Assembly (NCBI GenBank): GCA_029717555.1
Contig: JAMDHS010000080.1
Span: 27,709 to 91,708 of the forward strand
Source: Peribolospora baueri
Lineage: Eukaryota > Basidiomycota > Peribolosporomycetes > Peribolosporales > Peribolosporaceae
DNA: 64,000 nucleotides
Direction of reading: 5' to 3'
In this document: in pieces, positions 10,401 through 20,732 of the stretch
Numbering within the stretch: position 1 is the stretch's first letter
Layout of the letters: each line of letters begins with the position of its first letter
Notes under the pieces: generated by a model
What the model saw: the letters and a program-made list of their open reading frames with translations, nothing else
Databases searched by the model: none
What the model was told of the DNA's origin: nothing
Program-made: the position numbers and the translations under genes

Positions 10401-12958
10401 TTATCGCCTCTTCTTTCCGCTGCTCCTCTCGCCTTCCTCGGCCTTCCTTTTCCCATTCGCCTTCTCCTTCTCTTTCTCCTTCCTTCGCTCCGCATTTTCC
10501 CTTTCCCGCACCTTCTCTTGGGTAAACTCCTCCACGATTCTCTTCGTCTCTGCGAGGATCTGCTTTTCCCCCAGTCGGACTATAACTGCGTTGCGGTAGT
10601 TCGTAGTGAGACGTAGGCTGGAGGAAGATAGCAGGGCTTGGTCATACTGCATCGTGAAGATGGAATCGATGACACGAGGAAGAAGGAGAAGAGCTTCAGC
10701 ATGCTTACCCTCACCCATACGGTAGAGGGGCGGGGAGGAAACAAGTGAGGAAAAGGGTTAGAACAGAGAACAGCGTTTGACTGACCTCAGTGCTTGTCGG
10801 ATATTGCGCCAATCTCCTCTCCAATACCCGCACCGCGAACCGGGCCACCTCCTCGTCCAACTTTGGTTTCGGTACCTTTCCTTTATCGCGCGCCTTTTGC
10901 CAGTCCTCATGGGAAAGGAGGAGGATGCGGAAGGCGGAGATGAGTTCAGGAGGGAGGAGGGTCGGGTAGGGCGGGGTCGAGAAGGTCGGGTGAGAGAGGA
11001 CGAAGGAACTGGATCAGGGGGGAATATGAATAGGAATGGGCGGTGATGATAAGATCAAACCAGCAGCACACCTCCAGCTAAAAATGGCCCTGCACGGAGC
11101 GCTCCGAAACTGGAGGACGCAAACCGGCAGCGGAAAGCCTCGCGACTCACTCGTCTATATCTTGGTCGATCCACCACTCCACCCTCTCTTGCAAGGCTTT
11201 CCTGCTCGCCTGCTCCTTATCCGTAACTCGTTTGTCCTGCTCGTTCAGCGCATCGTCGACCTCCATAACGTCTCCATCCCTCCTCGGCTCCTCATCCCTA
11301 TCTGCACCCTCCCCCTCTCCTCCAACATGGGCGTCTGCGCCCGGCCCCATTTCCAAAGCTACGTCGACTAACAAGTCTGCTGGTACTTCTGCCACATCGT
11401 TCTCGTTCACCTCATCCACGTGCCCGTAGCGTCGGAGGAGATCCGAGTTGGGAGGCTCTGCGTACGTGTTGAACTGTTGTCGGTTAGTCAACGAGAAGAA
11501 GGAAAGGATGGCATCACACAACGCCAATGAGCGATAACATTCAGTGTCGGCAAGCCAAAGCGTGAGACACACATAAAGGAACATATTGAGCAGGACGATT
11601 AAGAGGAACAAGGTGAAGCTTGGAGACGAGAAGGGAGCGATGAAAAGGGAGAAAAAACCCACAATTTGCTCTCCCTTCTTGATCGATTGGACGGCTACCA
11701 TCTTCAGCACGTCCTTTTCATAAAAAAGTCTTGCCTACGAATGAGGAATAAAAAGTACAAGTCAAAGACAAATACACCTTCAGGTCAGAAATGAAAGTAC
11801 AGAGAGGAAAGACCAAAACAAGCACAATAAATGAGAAAACAGATCTAGAGCTGGTCCAGGTGAGCCCTCACGCACATTGTTGCATCCCGATTTTGCGTTG
11901 AGGACGTCTGCGAGGGGTACCATCTGCGGGTAGAGGTCCCCATGGCGGATCCAAGAAAGAGGATGAGCGACAGCTAGGACGGTGGAAGTGCAACAGTCGA
12001 GAATCCTGATGACTCACAGCCACGTTGCCCACGTCGTCCTTCTCTTCCTCCTCTTCATCACTATCACTCTCGCCGTCACTCCCATTTTCCTCCTCCTCAT
12101 CCACCTCTCCCTCAGCTCGCTTCGCATCACTGTCTTCGACTTGAAAGCTTCTACTGAGAATGCGCGACCCCATGATGTGAAAAAGATAGAATGTGTATCG
12201 CTCCTCTGCGTTTTGGCCGAAGACCTCGGGGAAGCGTCTTAGAAGGGGAAGAATGCAGAGGAAGTAGGACGCCGTCGCTTCCGCTTCGCCGATCTTCTCT
12301 TCGGGGACAGAGAGTATGCAAGTGAGGAAGAGGTCAAAACACAAGAAGAAATGGAAAAAAAAATCGAAGGTTCAGCGGTGTTGAAAAGTTGGAACAAATC
12401 CGCAAGGAATGTGAGCAGAAGATGTAGAACACACCCAGTACGGTGCTGCCTTGGAGCTCGGCCAGCTCCTCGTCCGACCAGAACATGAGGGTACTGAATT
12501 CGTCCGGCATGATATCAAAATATTCCCACCACCCTTCATCTCCTTCCCCTCCTCTCTCTCGCAAGCTCTCCCACATCATCGCCAGGATCAGCGGCGCCCA
12601 TCCATCGCCGAGACTGTTCCACGCTTCCGGGTGCAACTCGTCGAGGCGGGAGCGCAGGGAGGAGGTGCGCGTAGAGAGGACGATGGAACGGGGGATAGTG
12701 AAGAGCGTTGTACCTTCCTATAGTCACCCGGTATGGTCCGTGGGAGGGCCAGCGAAAAGAAAAATAGCCCAGGGCAAGGTCTCAACTGACTTTGAAGTGA
12801 CGAAATTCTTCGTCGCTACGCTCGCTCACCTCGATGTCTTCCTTGGCCACGACGCCCCGGCCCATGCCCTCGAACTGCGCAAACCCAATGACCGGGCTCA
12901 CTTCGGCACCCCTACGCTTGAGCCAATCGAAAAATCGAATCTCGACCACGTCTTGCAT
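10401..12958 (-). CDS. RKM4: SET-domain protein lysine methyltransferase (Rkm4/SETD6 type)
   Basis: Non-histone lysine methyltransferase; yeast Rkm4 monomethylates ribosomal protein L42. Exons 12958-12830, 12717-12435, 12298-12018, 11923-11876, 11734-11663, 11473-11151, 11008-10786, 10709-10401 give 555 aa. The SET domain starts at GTTLFTIPRSIVL. It is split, as is usual in this family, by a long helical insert and an acidic linker, resumes at MVPLADVLNA...GCNNARLFYEKD, and ends FNTYAEPPNSDLLRRYGHVD. The Rubisco-LSMT substrate-binding domain follows (LPPELISAFRILL, then PRVIDSIFTMQYDQAL). A Lys/Arg/Glu-rich tail ending SSGKKRR could be nuclear or nucleolar targeting. Exon 4 is only 48 nt and carries the catalytic-site MVPLADVLNA motif. 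The last intron uses a GAG acceptor, the weakest junction in the model. Substrate assignment is by family only. Confidence 0.9.
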
Positions 12959-13696
12959 CGCGTCCCTTTTTATGGTTGTAGTAAGGTGAAGGGCGTCCTC
13001 TAGGGATGCCCTGAGTCCCTGTTCTTATATTCAGGCTTAGGGGACGAGTAACGAAGGAGGAGTAAGGGGAAATGAGTGAATCGCGTGCGCCTGCGCGGCG
13101 TATGAGGAATACGCGTGAGGCGTATTATATGCTATGAAGGAGTGCTCCACGATACCAGGAAAAACTGAGGCACAGCGGCGAGTCTTACATAAGCCGCTGA
13201 TAGAAGACTTCACGTGATCATTGACGAGTGCGTCTGCTCTGGCGCACTTGGCAAAGCGAATGGTAAACTTGGATCTTGCCTGTTTCCCGAGACGAATCTC
13301 GAGCGATGGTCAACACATGGAAGGCAGTCTGTGAGGTGTGACGCGGAGAGGACATCGGAATGGCCGAGTTGGACGGTGGCGCCCTTCCTGATGCTTCCAG
13401 AAGGTGCACGCGTGGGAAGAAGAGGTCACGTGCTGACCTGTCTGCTAAGGTGATCGCCGCTTCCGCTTCTTCTGCGCTGAGTTGGCAGCGAGGCGAAGGA
13501 ATTTGCATTAAGAGAGCGAGAGAGAGCATATCAACTGCCAAGGTCGTCACCACCACCTCAGGTCGTCACCACTATCTCCCTCGCCACCCCGTCCTTCACA
13601 CCCTCCGCACACGCGCCTCTGCTTGTCGCCGATAGGCTCCCTCTTTTCTCTCCTTTTCCTTTGTCATTCGTCTGCGTGCGTACGTGACAAGCCAAG
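12959..13696. promoter_or_regulatory. Divergent promoter between the SET methyltransferase and Hsp110
   Basis: The 738 bp hold two CACGTG palindromes (13211-13216 and 13427-13432) and a heat-shock-element-like block (annotated separately). Upstream of the SET gene, a short repeated GCGTATGAGGAATACGCGTGAGGCG-type segment (about 13096-13125) carries three GCGTA/GCGTG copies. No gene is supported; open frames here lack family resemblance. Confidence 0.55.
13385..13402. promoter_or_regulatory. Candidate heat-shock element upstream of Hsp110
   Basis: The sequence TTCCTGATGCTTCCAGAA contains a perfect TTCnnGAA pair (13395-13402) with another TTC seven bases before it, a gapped HSE layout. It lies about 300 bp upstream of the Hsp110 ATG. 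Hsf1 control of SSE1-type genes is established in yeast; binding here is inference. Confidence 0.5.
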
Positions 13697-16600
13697 ATGT
13701 CCGTCATTGGCATTGACCTCGGCAACCTCGCTTCCAAGGTGGGTCGACCGCGTCGCCCTGTCATCCTGCGGCCTATTCGGACGGGAACCTCCCCGCCCAC
13801 TTCTCCTCCCCCACCCTTCTCTCTTATTTCTCTTCTCATCGTTTAGCTGATCGAAGAGCTGACGTAACCTCATTCCGCATTTGCCTTCGTCTGGTTACTC
13901 TCCGGGATGTCCTTTTCGGGCATGCCTCACACCTCCATTCATCGCCTCACCTGTGCGCCCGCGTGCCGTGTTGATGGTGGCATAGATCGGTGTGGCTAGG
14001 AAGAGGGGCATTGATATCATCGTCAACGAGGTGTCCAATCGGGCGACTCCGTGAGCAACCTGTCCTGGCGACAATTCTTAGTGACGAGACGACGTGCCTC
14101 AAGTATCGCTAACCAATTCGTCTTGTATCGTCTTCTTCCAGTTCCCTTGTTTCCTTCGGCCCTAAAGCCCGGGCGATTGGAGAGCCCGCCAAGACTCAGG
14201 AGACGTCTAACTTCAAGAACACCATCGGCTCCCTCAAACGCCTCGTCGGACGCACCCTCAACGACCCGGAAGTGCAGAATGTCGAGAAGAAGTTCATTAA
14301 CGCTGAGCTCGTCGATGCAGGTGGGGAGGTTGGCGTCAAGGTAAGCGAGCGGGCTAGTTCATCGACAATCTCTCGTGGATGGAATGGATTATGGGCGAGG
14401 TAAGCCAGCGAATGCACGGATGGGTTTTAATTTGCTTTGTTGTCTATTCTCTACTGTCTTATGCAGGTTCGATTCTTGGGAGAGGAGCACGTTTTCTCGG
14501 CCACGCAGCTCTTGGGCATGTATCTTAGCAAGCTGCGAGACACGGCCGCGCACGAGCTGCAGAGCGTCGTCAGCGACGTCGTCATCTCCGTCCCTGGCTG
14601 GTTCACCGACGCGCAGCGTCGGGCTTACCTTGATGCCGCCGACATTGCTAACCTGAACCCGCTCCGACTTATCAACGACAACACCGCCGCCGCCCTCGGG
14701 TACGGCATCACCAAGACCGACCTCCCTGAGGCTGACGCACCCCGCCACGTCGTTTTCATCGACATCGGCCACTCCAACTACCAGGTATCCGTCGTCGCTT
14801 TCGCCAAGGGCCAGCTCACTATCAAGGGCACCGCCTTCGAGAGGAATTTCGGCGGCCGCGACTTTGACCTTGCCTTGCTCAAACACTTCGCCGAGGAGTT
14901 CAAGGCTAAGTACAAGATCGACGTCTTGTCCAACCAGAAGGCAGTCTTCCGCCTTCTCGCCGGCTGCGAGCGCGTCAAGAAGGTTCTCTCCGCCAACGCC
15001 GTCGCCCCGCTCAACGTCGAAAGCATCATGAACGACATTGACGCCAGCTCCCAGATCAAGCGCGAGGAGTTTGAGGCTTTGATCTCCGGTCTCCTCGCCA
15101 AGGTGAATGTGCCACTCGAGCGCGTACTTACTGAGGCCGGAATTGACAAGAGCGAAGTCCACAGCGTGGAGATGGTGGGCGGATCGACCCGTATCCCGGC
15201 GCTCAAGGAGCGCATCTCCGCCTTCTTTGGTAAGCCGCTCTCCTTCACCCTCAACCAGGATGAGGCGGTTGCTCGCGGCGCCACGCTCGCCTGCGCCATG
15301 CTCTCGCCCGTGTTCAAGGTTCGTGAGTTCTCTGTCCATGACATCGAGCCCTACCCGATCAAGTTCACATGGGAGGCGACCCCCGGCATTCCGGATGAGG
15401 ACACGGAGCTGTTGGTGTTCCAGAAGAACAACCCCATCCCTTCGACCAAAATCCTCACTTTCTACCGCAAGGAGCCTTTCGTGCTCGAGGCATCCTACGC
15501 CACCGACGAGATCCCGCCGGTCAACCCGTTCATTGGTCGCTTTTCGATTAAGAACGTCGCCCCGAACTCGCAGGGCGATTTTTCCATCGTCAAGGTCAAG
15601 GCTCGTCTCAACTTGCACGGCGTGTTGAGCGTGGAGGGAGCGTACATCGTTGAGGAGGTGGAGAAGGAGGAGGAAGTGCCCGTCGAGGGGGACGCGATGG
15701 ACACGACCAAGGAGGGCGAGGAAGCTGCCAAGCCCAAGACAGAGATCAGGAAGGTCAAGAAGCTCGTGCGCAAGGCCGACCTGCCCGTCGTCGCTCAGCT
15801 GCCCAGCAAGGACTCCAGCGTCGTCTCCGAGTTCAAGCAGAAGGAGGGGGAGTTGCACGCGAACGACAAGCTCGTTCAGGACACTGAAGTGCGTTTGCAG
15901 AGCGCCGGCGATTTTCGCGTGTGACGTAACTCGCTCACTGGGTTCTGTGCTTGGCCACTCGCCTTTATATAGGACAGAAAAAACGCTCTGGAGGAGTACG
16001 TGTACGACCAGCGTGCCAAGATCGAGGACCGCTACGTGCCCTTCATCCAGCCTCAGGAGAAGGAGGAGTACCAAAAGATGCTTGCCGATGCTGAGGACTG
16101 GCTGTACTCCGAGGAAGGCGAAGACGCCACCAAGTCTACTTACGTCTCTCGGCTCGAGAACCTGCAGAAGATCGGTGGACCGGTGACGTTCCGATGGAAA
16201 GAGCACGAGGAGCGCCCGAAGGCTGCCGCTCAGCTTCGGGAGACGCTCAACACGTTAATGGAGCAGGCGACGAGCGAGGACGAAAAGTACAGCCACATCG
16301 AGGAGAAGGACAAGCAGAGCGTTGTGGAAAAGTGCGCTACCGTTGGGAAGTGGCTGGAGGACAACATGGTCAAGCAGAATGAGAGGGCCAAGAACCAGGA
16401 CCCTACGCTGACCTCTGCTGAAATCAACAAGCAGAGGGAGGATGTCGTGATCCACGGCACGTCTATGTGAGTGTTTTAATTCGTTTTTCGGACGCTTTCT
16501 GAAGTTCACTTCCCCGGAGGCGCATGGAGCTAAGCTTTTGTTATTACGTGGTTGTCCTATCTCTTCATTCGCAGCCTCAACCGCCCGAAGCCGCGCGCTC

Positions 16601-16725
16601 CTAAGCCAGACTCTGCGCCCAAGTCGGAGCCGGCGTCAGGACAGCAGACGCCTCAGCAGGAGAAGGAGGGGGGGAAGACGGAGGAGGGTGGGAAGGCGAC
16701 TCCGCAAGAGATGGATGTGGATTGA
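13697..16725 (+). CDS. SSE1: Hsp110-family chaperone / Hsp70 nucleotide-exchange factor (Sse1)
   Basis: Cytosolic Hsp110, nucleotide-exchange factor for Hsp70 and holdase. Exons 13697-13738, 13986-14050, 14142-14340, 14467-15888, 15973-16466, 16575-16725 encode 790 aa. The actin-like ATPase domain opens MSVIGIDLGNLASK, with Sse-type GNLAS in place of the Hsp70 GTTYS. It contains PSLVSFG, the interdomain lysine-rich segment NTIGSLKRLVGR, VFIDIGHSNYQ and VEMVGGSTRIPALKERI. The beta-sandwich domain is interrupted by an acidic loop at about 15655-15760 (EVEKEEEVPVEGDAM), typical of Hsp110. The helical domain follows (RKNALEEYVYDQRAKIEDR). The C-terminal tail is Pro/Lys/Gly-rich and ends MDVD, somewhat like the EEVD of Hsp70. 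The first two exons are short, as in many fungal HSP genes. A heat-shock-like element lies upstream. A 605-codon antisense frame across the main exon is a base-composition shadow. Confidence 0.97.
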
Positions 16726-17569
16726 AGAGCCGGTTGACGGGATGTGGTTGGATGGGATGAACTTGGAGGGATGGGACGGCCGTGGTAGAATTTCGGTAGA
16801 CCAGGAGGGTGTGAAATTGTAGCCGGCGCTGGGGCGACTACTCTTATAGTTGTGCGCATTTGTCTACGACACTCACCGTACCTACCTAACCTACACATGT
16901 TCTCTAGTGATTCTTCGCCGTCTTCCTCTCTTAAGTATCCGGTCCAAAGTACCCCTTCCCACCCTTTCCTCTCCGCTCATCCCTTCCCCTTCCGCAACCT
17001 GTTCTCCGCGCCTTTGCGCGTGTTTCTTTAGACGCTTGAATCGATCGATCGACACCTGTCTGCGTTCCTTTGGTCTGTTTCGTCCGAGGTTCAAGAGAAG
17101 CACGGCCTCGGCCCTGAAACGGCACGACGATGCTTACTTACGTGCGACGGTCGTTACCGGACGTTCTTTTCCCTCCCGCTCGCCGAAAAGCGGTCTACTC
17201 GCCTGCCCAAGTCCTACCTACCTACTATCATCCGTGCTGTGCTGCCGCCGCATTCCCTTCCATCGCCCTACGGCCCCTTTCCAGGCACTGCTGTTTCCAG
17301 GACAAATTCGCTGACCAGGACGGCAGTGACCATGGGCTTCCCCACCACGGTGGTCACACTGAGCGGTCTCTTGGCTCAATGTGTAGCAGTGGTGTTCATC
17401 ATTCGACGAGTTTCCTTCACGCCACACAAAACCCCCGGGAGGGGCGTAATGTGGGGCCAGGCGACGCTTCTACGAACACTGATGACAGACGGCTTTGTTT
17501 TCCCAGGTCGCTCTGTGAAATCCGGCCTTCCGGCCTTCCCGTCCGTCCCAGTCCTTCCATCTAACCTAG
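16726..17569. other. Convergent 3' intergenic region (Hsp110 / polyol dehydrogenase)
   Basis: Both neighbours end here, so 844 bp serve as two 3' UTRs and terminators. It is CT-rich on the plus strand, with no recognised gene or RNA. A perfect GATCGATCGA run lies near 17042. Confidence 0.5.
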
Positions 17570-19618
17570 CTACTCGAGCGTTCCCTGGTTCAAGATGACA
17601 ATCTTGATCTCCTCGCCAGACTTGCACGCGAGCATGGCATCCTCCGCCTCGGACAAGGGGAAAGTTTTCGTAACGAGTGGCTTAAGGTCAACGGCTCGGC
17701 GGGCGAGCAGTTCTACGGCTTCTTCGAAACGGCCAAAGCCGTAACGGTGGAGGCCTACGACGTTGAGCTCGTTGCTGGGGAGTCTGAGCAAGGGGAAGTT
17801 GACGAACGTCGACCCGAAACCGACTTGGCAGTCTGGGATGGACGAGACGGTTCGACGGCACGAGGAGAAAACGAGAGGGACGGAAGATGATGTGTTCGGC
17901 GCCGCATCGAATAAACCGGGATAGAGAGCGGTGGGGTGGGAAAGGAAGGACAAGGACAGGGACGAGGGTGAGGCGGAGGTTGAGGAATAGGAGAGAGCGT
18001 AGAGACGAACGATGGCTGCGGAGAGCGAGTATAAAGAGAAACACTCACACGTTCCGCCCTTCCTGAGCATGTACATCCCAATCTGGGCCGCGGATTCGGC
18101 ACCCGAACAATCCACCACCACGTCCACGCCCCCGAGTCCGCCGGGCGCGTCGGGTGCTTGCAGTCCGGCCTCCGCCAGCCACCGGTCTGCGAGCCCAGTG
18201 ACCCACTCGAGAAGGGGCTTCTCCTCTGGCCGGTGTTCCTCCGCCTGGAATACCTTGTCGGCGACGTAGGATCGGGCAAACTCTGCGCGTTTCGGGTTGA
18301 TCTCGACGGCGAGGACGAGGGAAGCAAAGTAAGCTTTGGCCACCGCTTGGGTCATCAGGCCAATAGGGCCGCACCCGAAGACGACGACTTTCTGGTGCGG
18401 CGTCAGGCGAGCGCGTCGAGCTATCTGGAAAAAAAGATTCGACAAGATTCAACCCAGCGAGGGAAGGCGGAGGCAAGTAGATGAACAGTCAGAACCGGCG
18501 GTAAGCCCGAAAGAAAGAGAGCTGGGACAACAGCGGGTGCCGCTTGTGCGGTAAAGCGAGCTCAACATGTCTCCCTCGGTCCGCCCGCTCCACTCACCTG
18601 GACGGCGATAGCCAACGGCTGAATACACCCAGCCTCAAGCCAACCGACGTGCTCGGGCACGGGAACGAGCATGTGCTCGTCGGCGGAGAAGTACTGGCAC
18701 ATGAAGCCGTGCTCGCCCTCCTTACCGTCCTGGCGGGGCGCGGAGGCGTACCTTTCATCTGCGCAGAGGTTAATCAGGCCCGTGGCACAAAACCTGCACC
18801 TGTGAAGCGGAGGAGAGAAAAAGGGGCGGGCGTTGGCGGGGAGGTTAGTCAAGGTCGAACCTTTCACGAGCATCGCCTCTCGACTTCTCTCGGCTTACAC
18901 GCACGCACACACGTCCGATGGAGGAGAAAATGACTCACTTTCCGCAAGATACCAAAGGCTGTATCGCGACCCGGTCGCCGACCTTGACCTTGCTCACGTT
19001 GGGCCCCACCTCGACGACCACGCCCGCCGCTTCGTGGCCAGGGACGAGGGGGTGCTCCTGAACGGCCGAGGGAGATAAAGGAAGCAGGGTCGTCCGTTAA
19101 CACTGGAACTTGGACGACCCCAGGCGATGAGGACGGCGATGGGCCACCTTGACTCTGCGGCTTCCGATGCCGCCATCCTCCCAGGTGTGGATCTGTGGTG
19201 CATTGAAGGGCGTAGGGATCGAGTAGGACCGATGCGTGGGTCAGCGCCTCGCAGCATCGTGCGCACGGAGGGAGACACCGTCCCGACGACTCAAACGCAC
19301 ATCAGATCCGCAAATACCCGTGGCACTGTAGCGCAGGATAGCCGAGAGTTGGAAATGGAAGAAAGGGCAAGCGCGTGGGGCGCGGAAAACGGCGTGGGCA
19401 GATCAGATCGAAAGTCGCTTCGCCTATCTGACCATCCATCCTCTGGAGGCCGCAGGAGCCAGCCAGCGCCGGCTGGGCGCTCACATAACCTTTACTATCG
19501 CCTTGCCCTCCCGAGCCGGACCGGGATAAGCCCTTTGCTGGAACCGAAGCTGCTTGGGGCCGTACAAGAGCCAGGACCAGTTGCCAGGCGCGCCGTTGTG
19601 ATCGGTGGTGATGGCCAT
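17570..19618 (-). CDS. Zinc-dependent polyol dehydrogenase (xylitol/sorbitol/L-arabinitol dehydrogenase family)
   Basis: Medium-chain dehydrogenase that would oxidise a polyol to a ketose with NAD(P)+. Exons 19618-19485, 19325-19301, 19192-19148, 19057-18939, 18799-18598, 18424-18049, 17832-17570 give 387 aa. Catalytic zinc ligands are Cys50 (GICGSD), His76 and Glu77 (GHE). Structural zinc cysteines are C106, C109, C112 and C120 ([16 protein letters not shown]). The Rossmann motif [14 protein letters not shown] is in exon 6. The C-terminal [15 protein letters not shown] and [14 protein letters not shown] are family-typical. Exon 2 is only 25 nt and encodes the catalytic ATGICGSD. The usual E-P-L motif that supplies a second-sphere zinc residue reads [10 protein letters not shown], so Glu is Gln here. 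ATG 19618 is the first methionine before a plausible N-terminus. The precise substrate cannot be told from sequence. Confidence 0.92.
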
Positions 19619-20732
19619 GGCTGGTATGACGAAGTGCGGTCTGGTTCTGGCAGGAATGGGAACGGAAAGGGAAGCCAGAAGAGGTGAAGGTCGAGGTGGT
19701 GGAGAAGGAAGATAGGGAGAGGAGAACTCCCTCCCCCTCCCTCCCTCCCTCCTCTTTCCGCCAGAACGCCAGCGTGGGTGAGGAGTTGAACCGCTGAGGC
19801 TGTCGGACCGGCGCCGGTCCCGCCCCGGTCCGCCGGCCGAGCCGCACGGGGACCCCGCACGGGATGAGTAGACAAGGTGGAGGGCGACGGCGGGGTGCGC
19901 TGGCGACGACAACCGCGGCGGGGGAACGAGAAGTGCTCGTCCCCAGCGGTACACAGCTGGCGTTGGCACCGTGCGGAGTGCATTCCCTCTCGATACGCTG
20001 AGCCTCGTACAGCAAGCGAAGCATTATCGTCGTCAGGAGCGCGGAGGTGCGATCGATGGCAGAAGGCTCGGCGGTCGGACACCGATACGGCAAGTCGCCG
20101 AGACGCCGAGGGCACGTGCGCGTGGGCCAGCTGGTGCTCCTCCCCCGCGTTCGGTTGCCTGCCCTCGGCGCGGTCGACCGTATCGTATGTACAGTACAAC
20201 GCCAGTAGCATGTGTTAACGGTCCACCTGTCTCCCGCAGGCAACCGCGTAAAAGCAAGGACTTGATTGCCGTTTCCTCCCCTCGCAATGACCACCACTTC
20301 TCCTCATCCTCGCCCCGGCTTGGCGTGGGCGATACCTGGCTTCCTCTTTGGTGGACGACGCGCCCTTCTCATGCCCTCCTACGCCTTTAGGGAAGATAGA
20401 AAAAAAGTCCTTCTCGTGCTGGCGCCGACCGCCGCCCTTCGCTTCTAGCTCCGTTCACACGTCGAATCGCTCGCCCCCCCGACTGCAGTGGCCAAGCTCG
20501 GCTCCTCCGCATGAGAGCAGCGCATCTGTTGCGTTTTCCACTCTGGAACTGTTTTTTCCTCGCGAAACCTTGTCTCAACCCACCCAACCAACCGACCAAC
20601 ATACCTCCGTGCTTGGTCCTTTCGAAGGGCAAAATACAGTCGAAGACGCCGCGGCCTTCCCGTCCAGGCATCTATTTCAGAAGGCGGCAGAAGTCACAGA
20701 AAGAGAGGGCAGACAGACAGACAGACAGGCGG
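19619..20732. promoter_or_regulatory. Promoter side of polyol dehydrogenase and 3' region of sideroflexin
   Basis: 1.1 kb between two minus-strand genes. A CT/GA-rich block (CCCTCCCTCCCTCCCTCC, about 19727-19752) lies 110 bp upstream of the dehydrogenase ATG, and a CACGTG is at 20113-20118. Frames of 200-330 codons on the minus strand are extensions of the dehydrogenase first exon in other frames and show no domain. A GACA repeat at about 20708-20727 precedes the sideroflexin stop codon. Confidence 0.5.

Noticed and set aside
14389-16206. 605-codon open frame antisense to Hsp110
   Set aside because: It mirrors the codon bias of the sense gene (GC-rich third positions) and has no domain; the plus strand encodes an unambiguous Hsp110.
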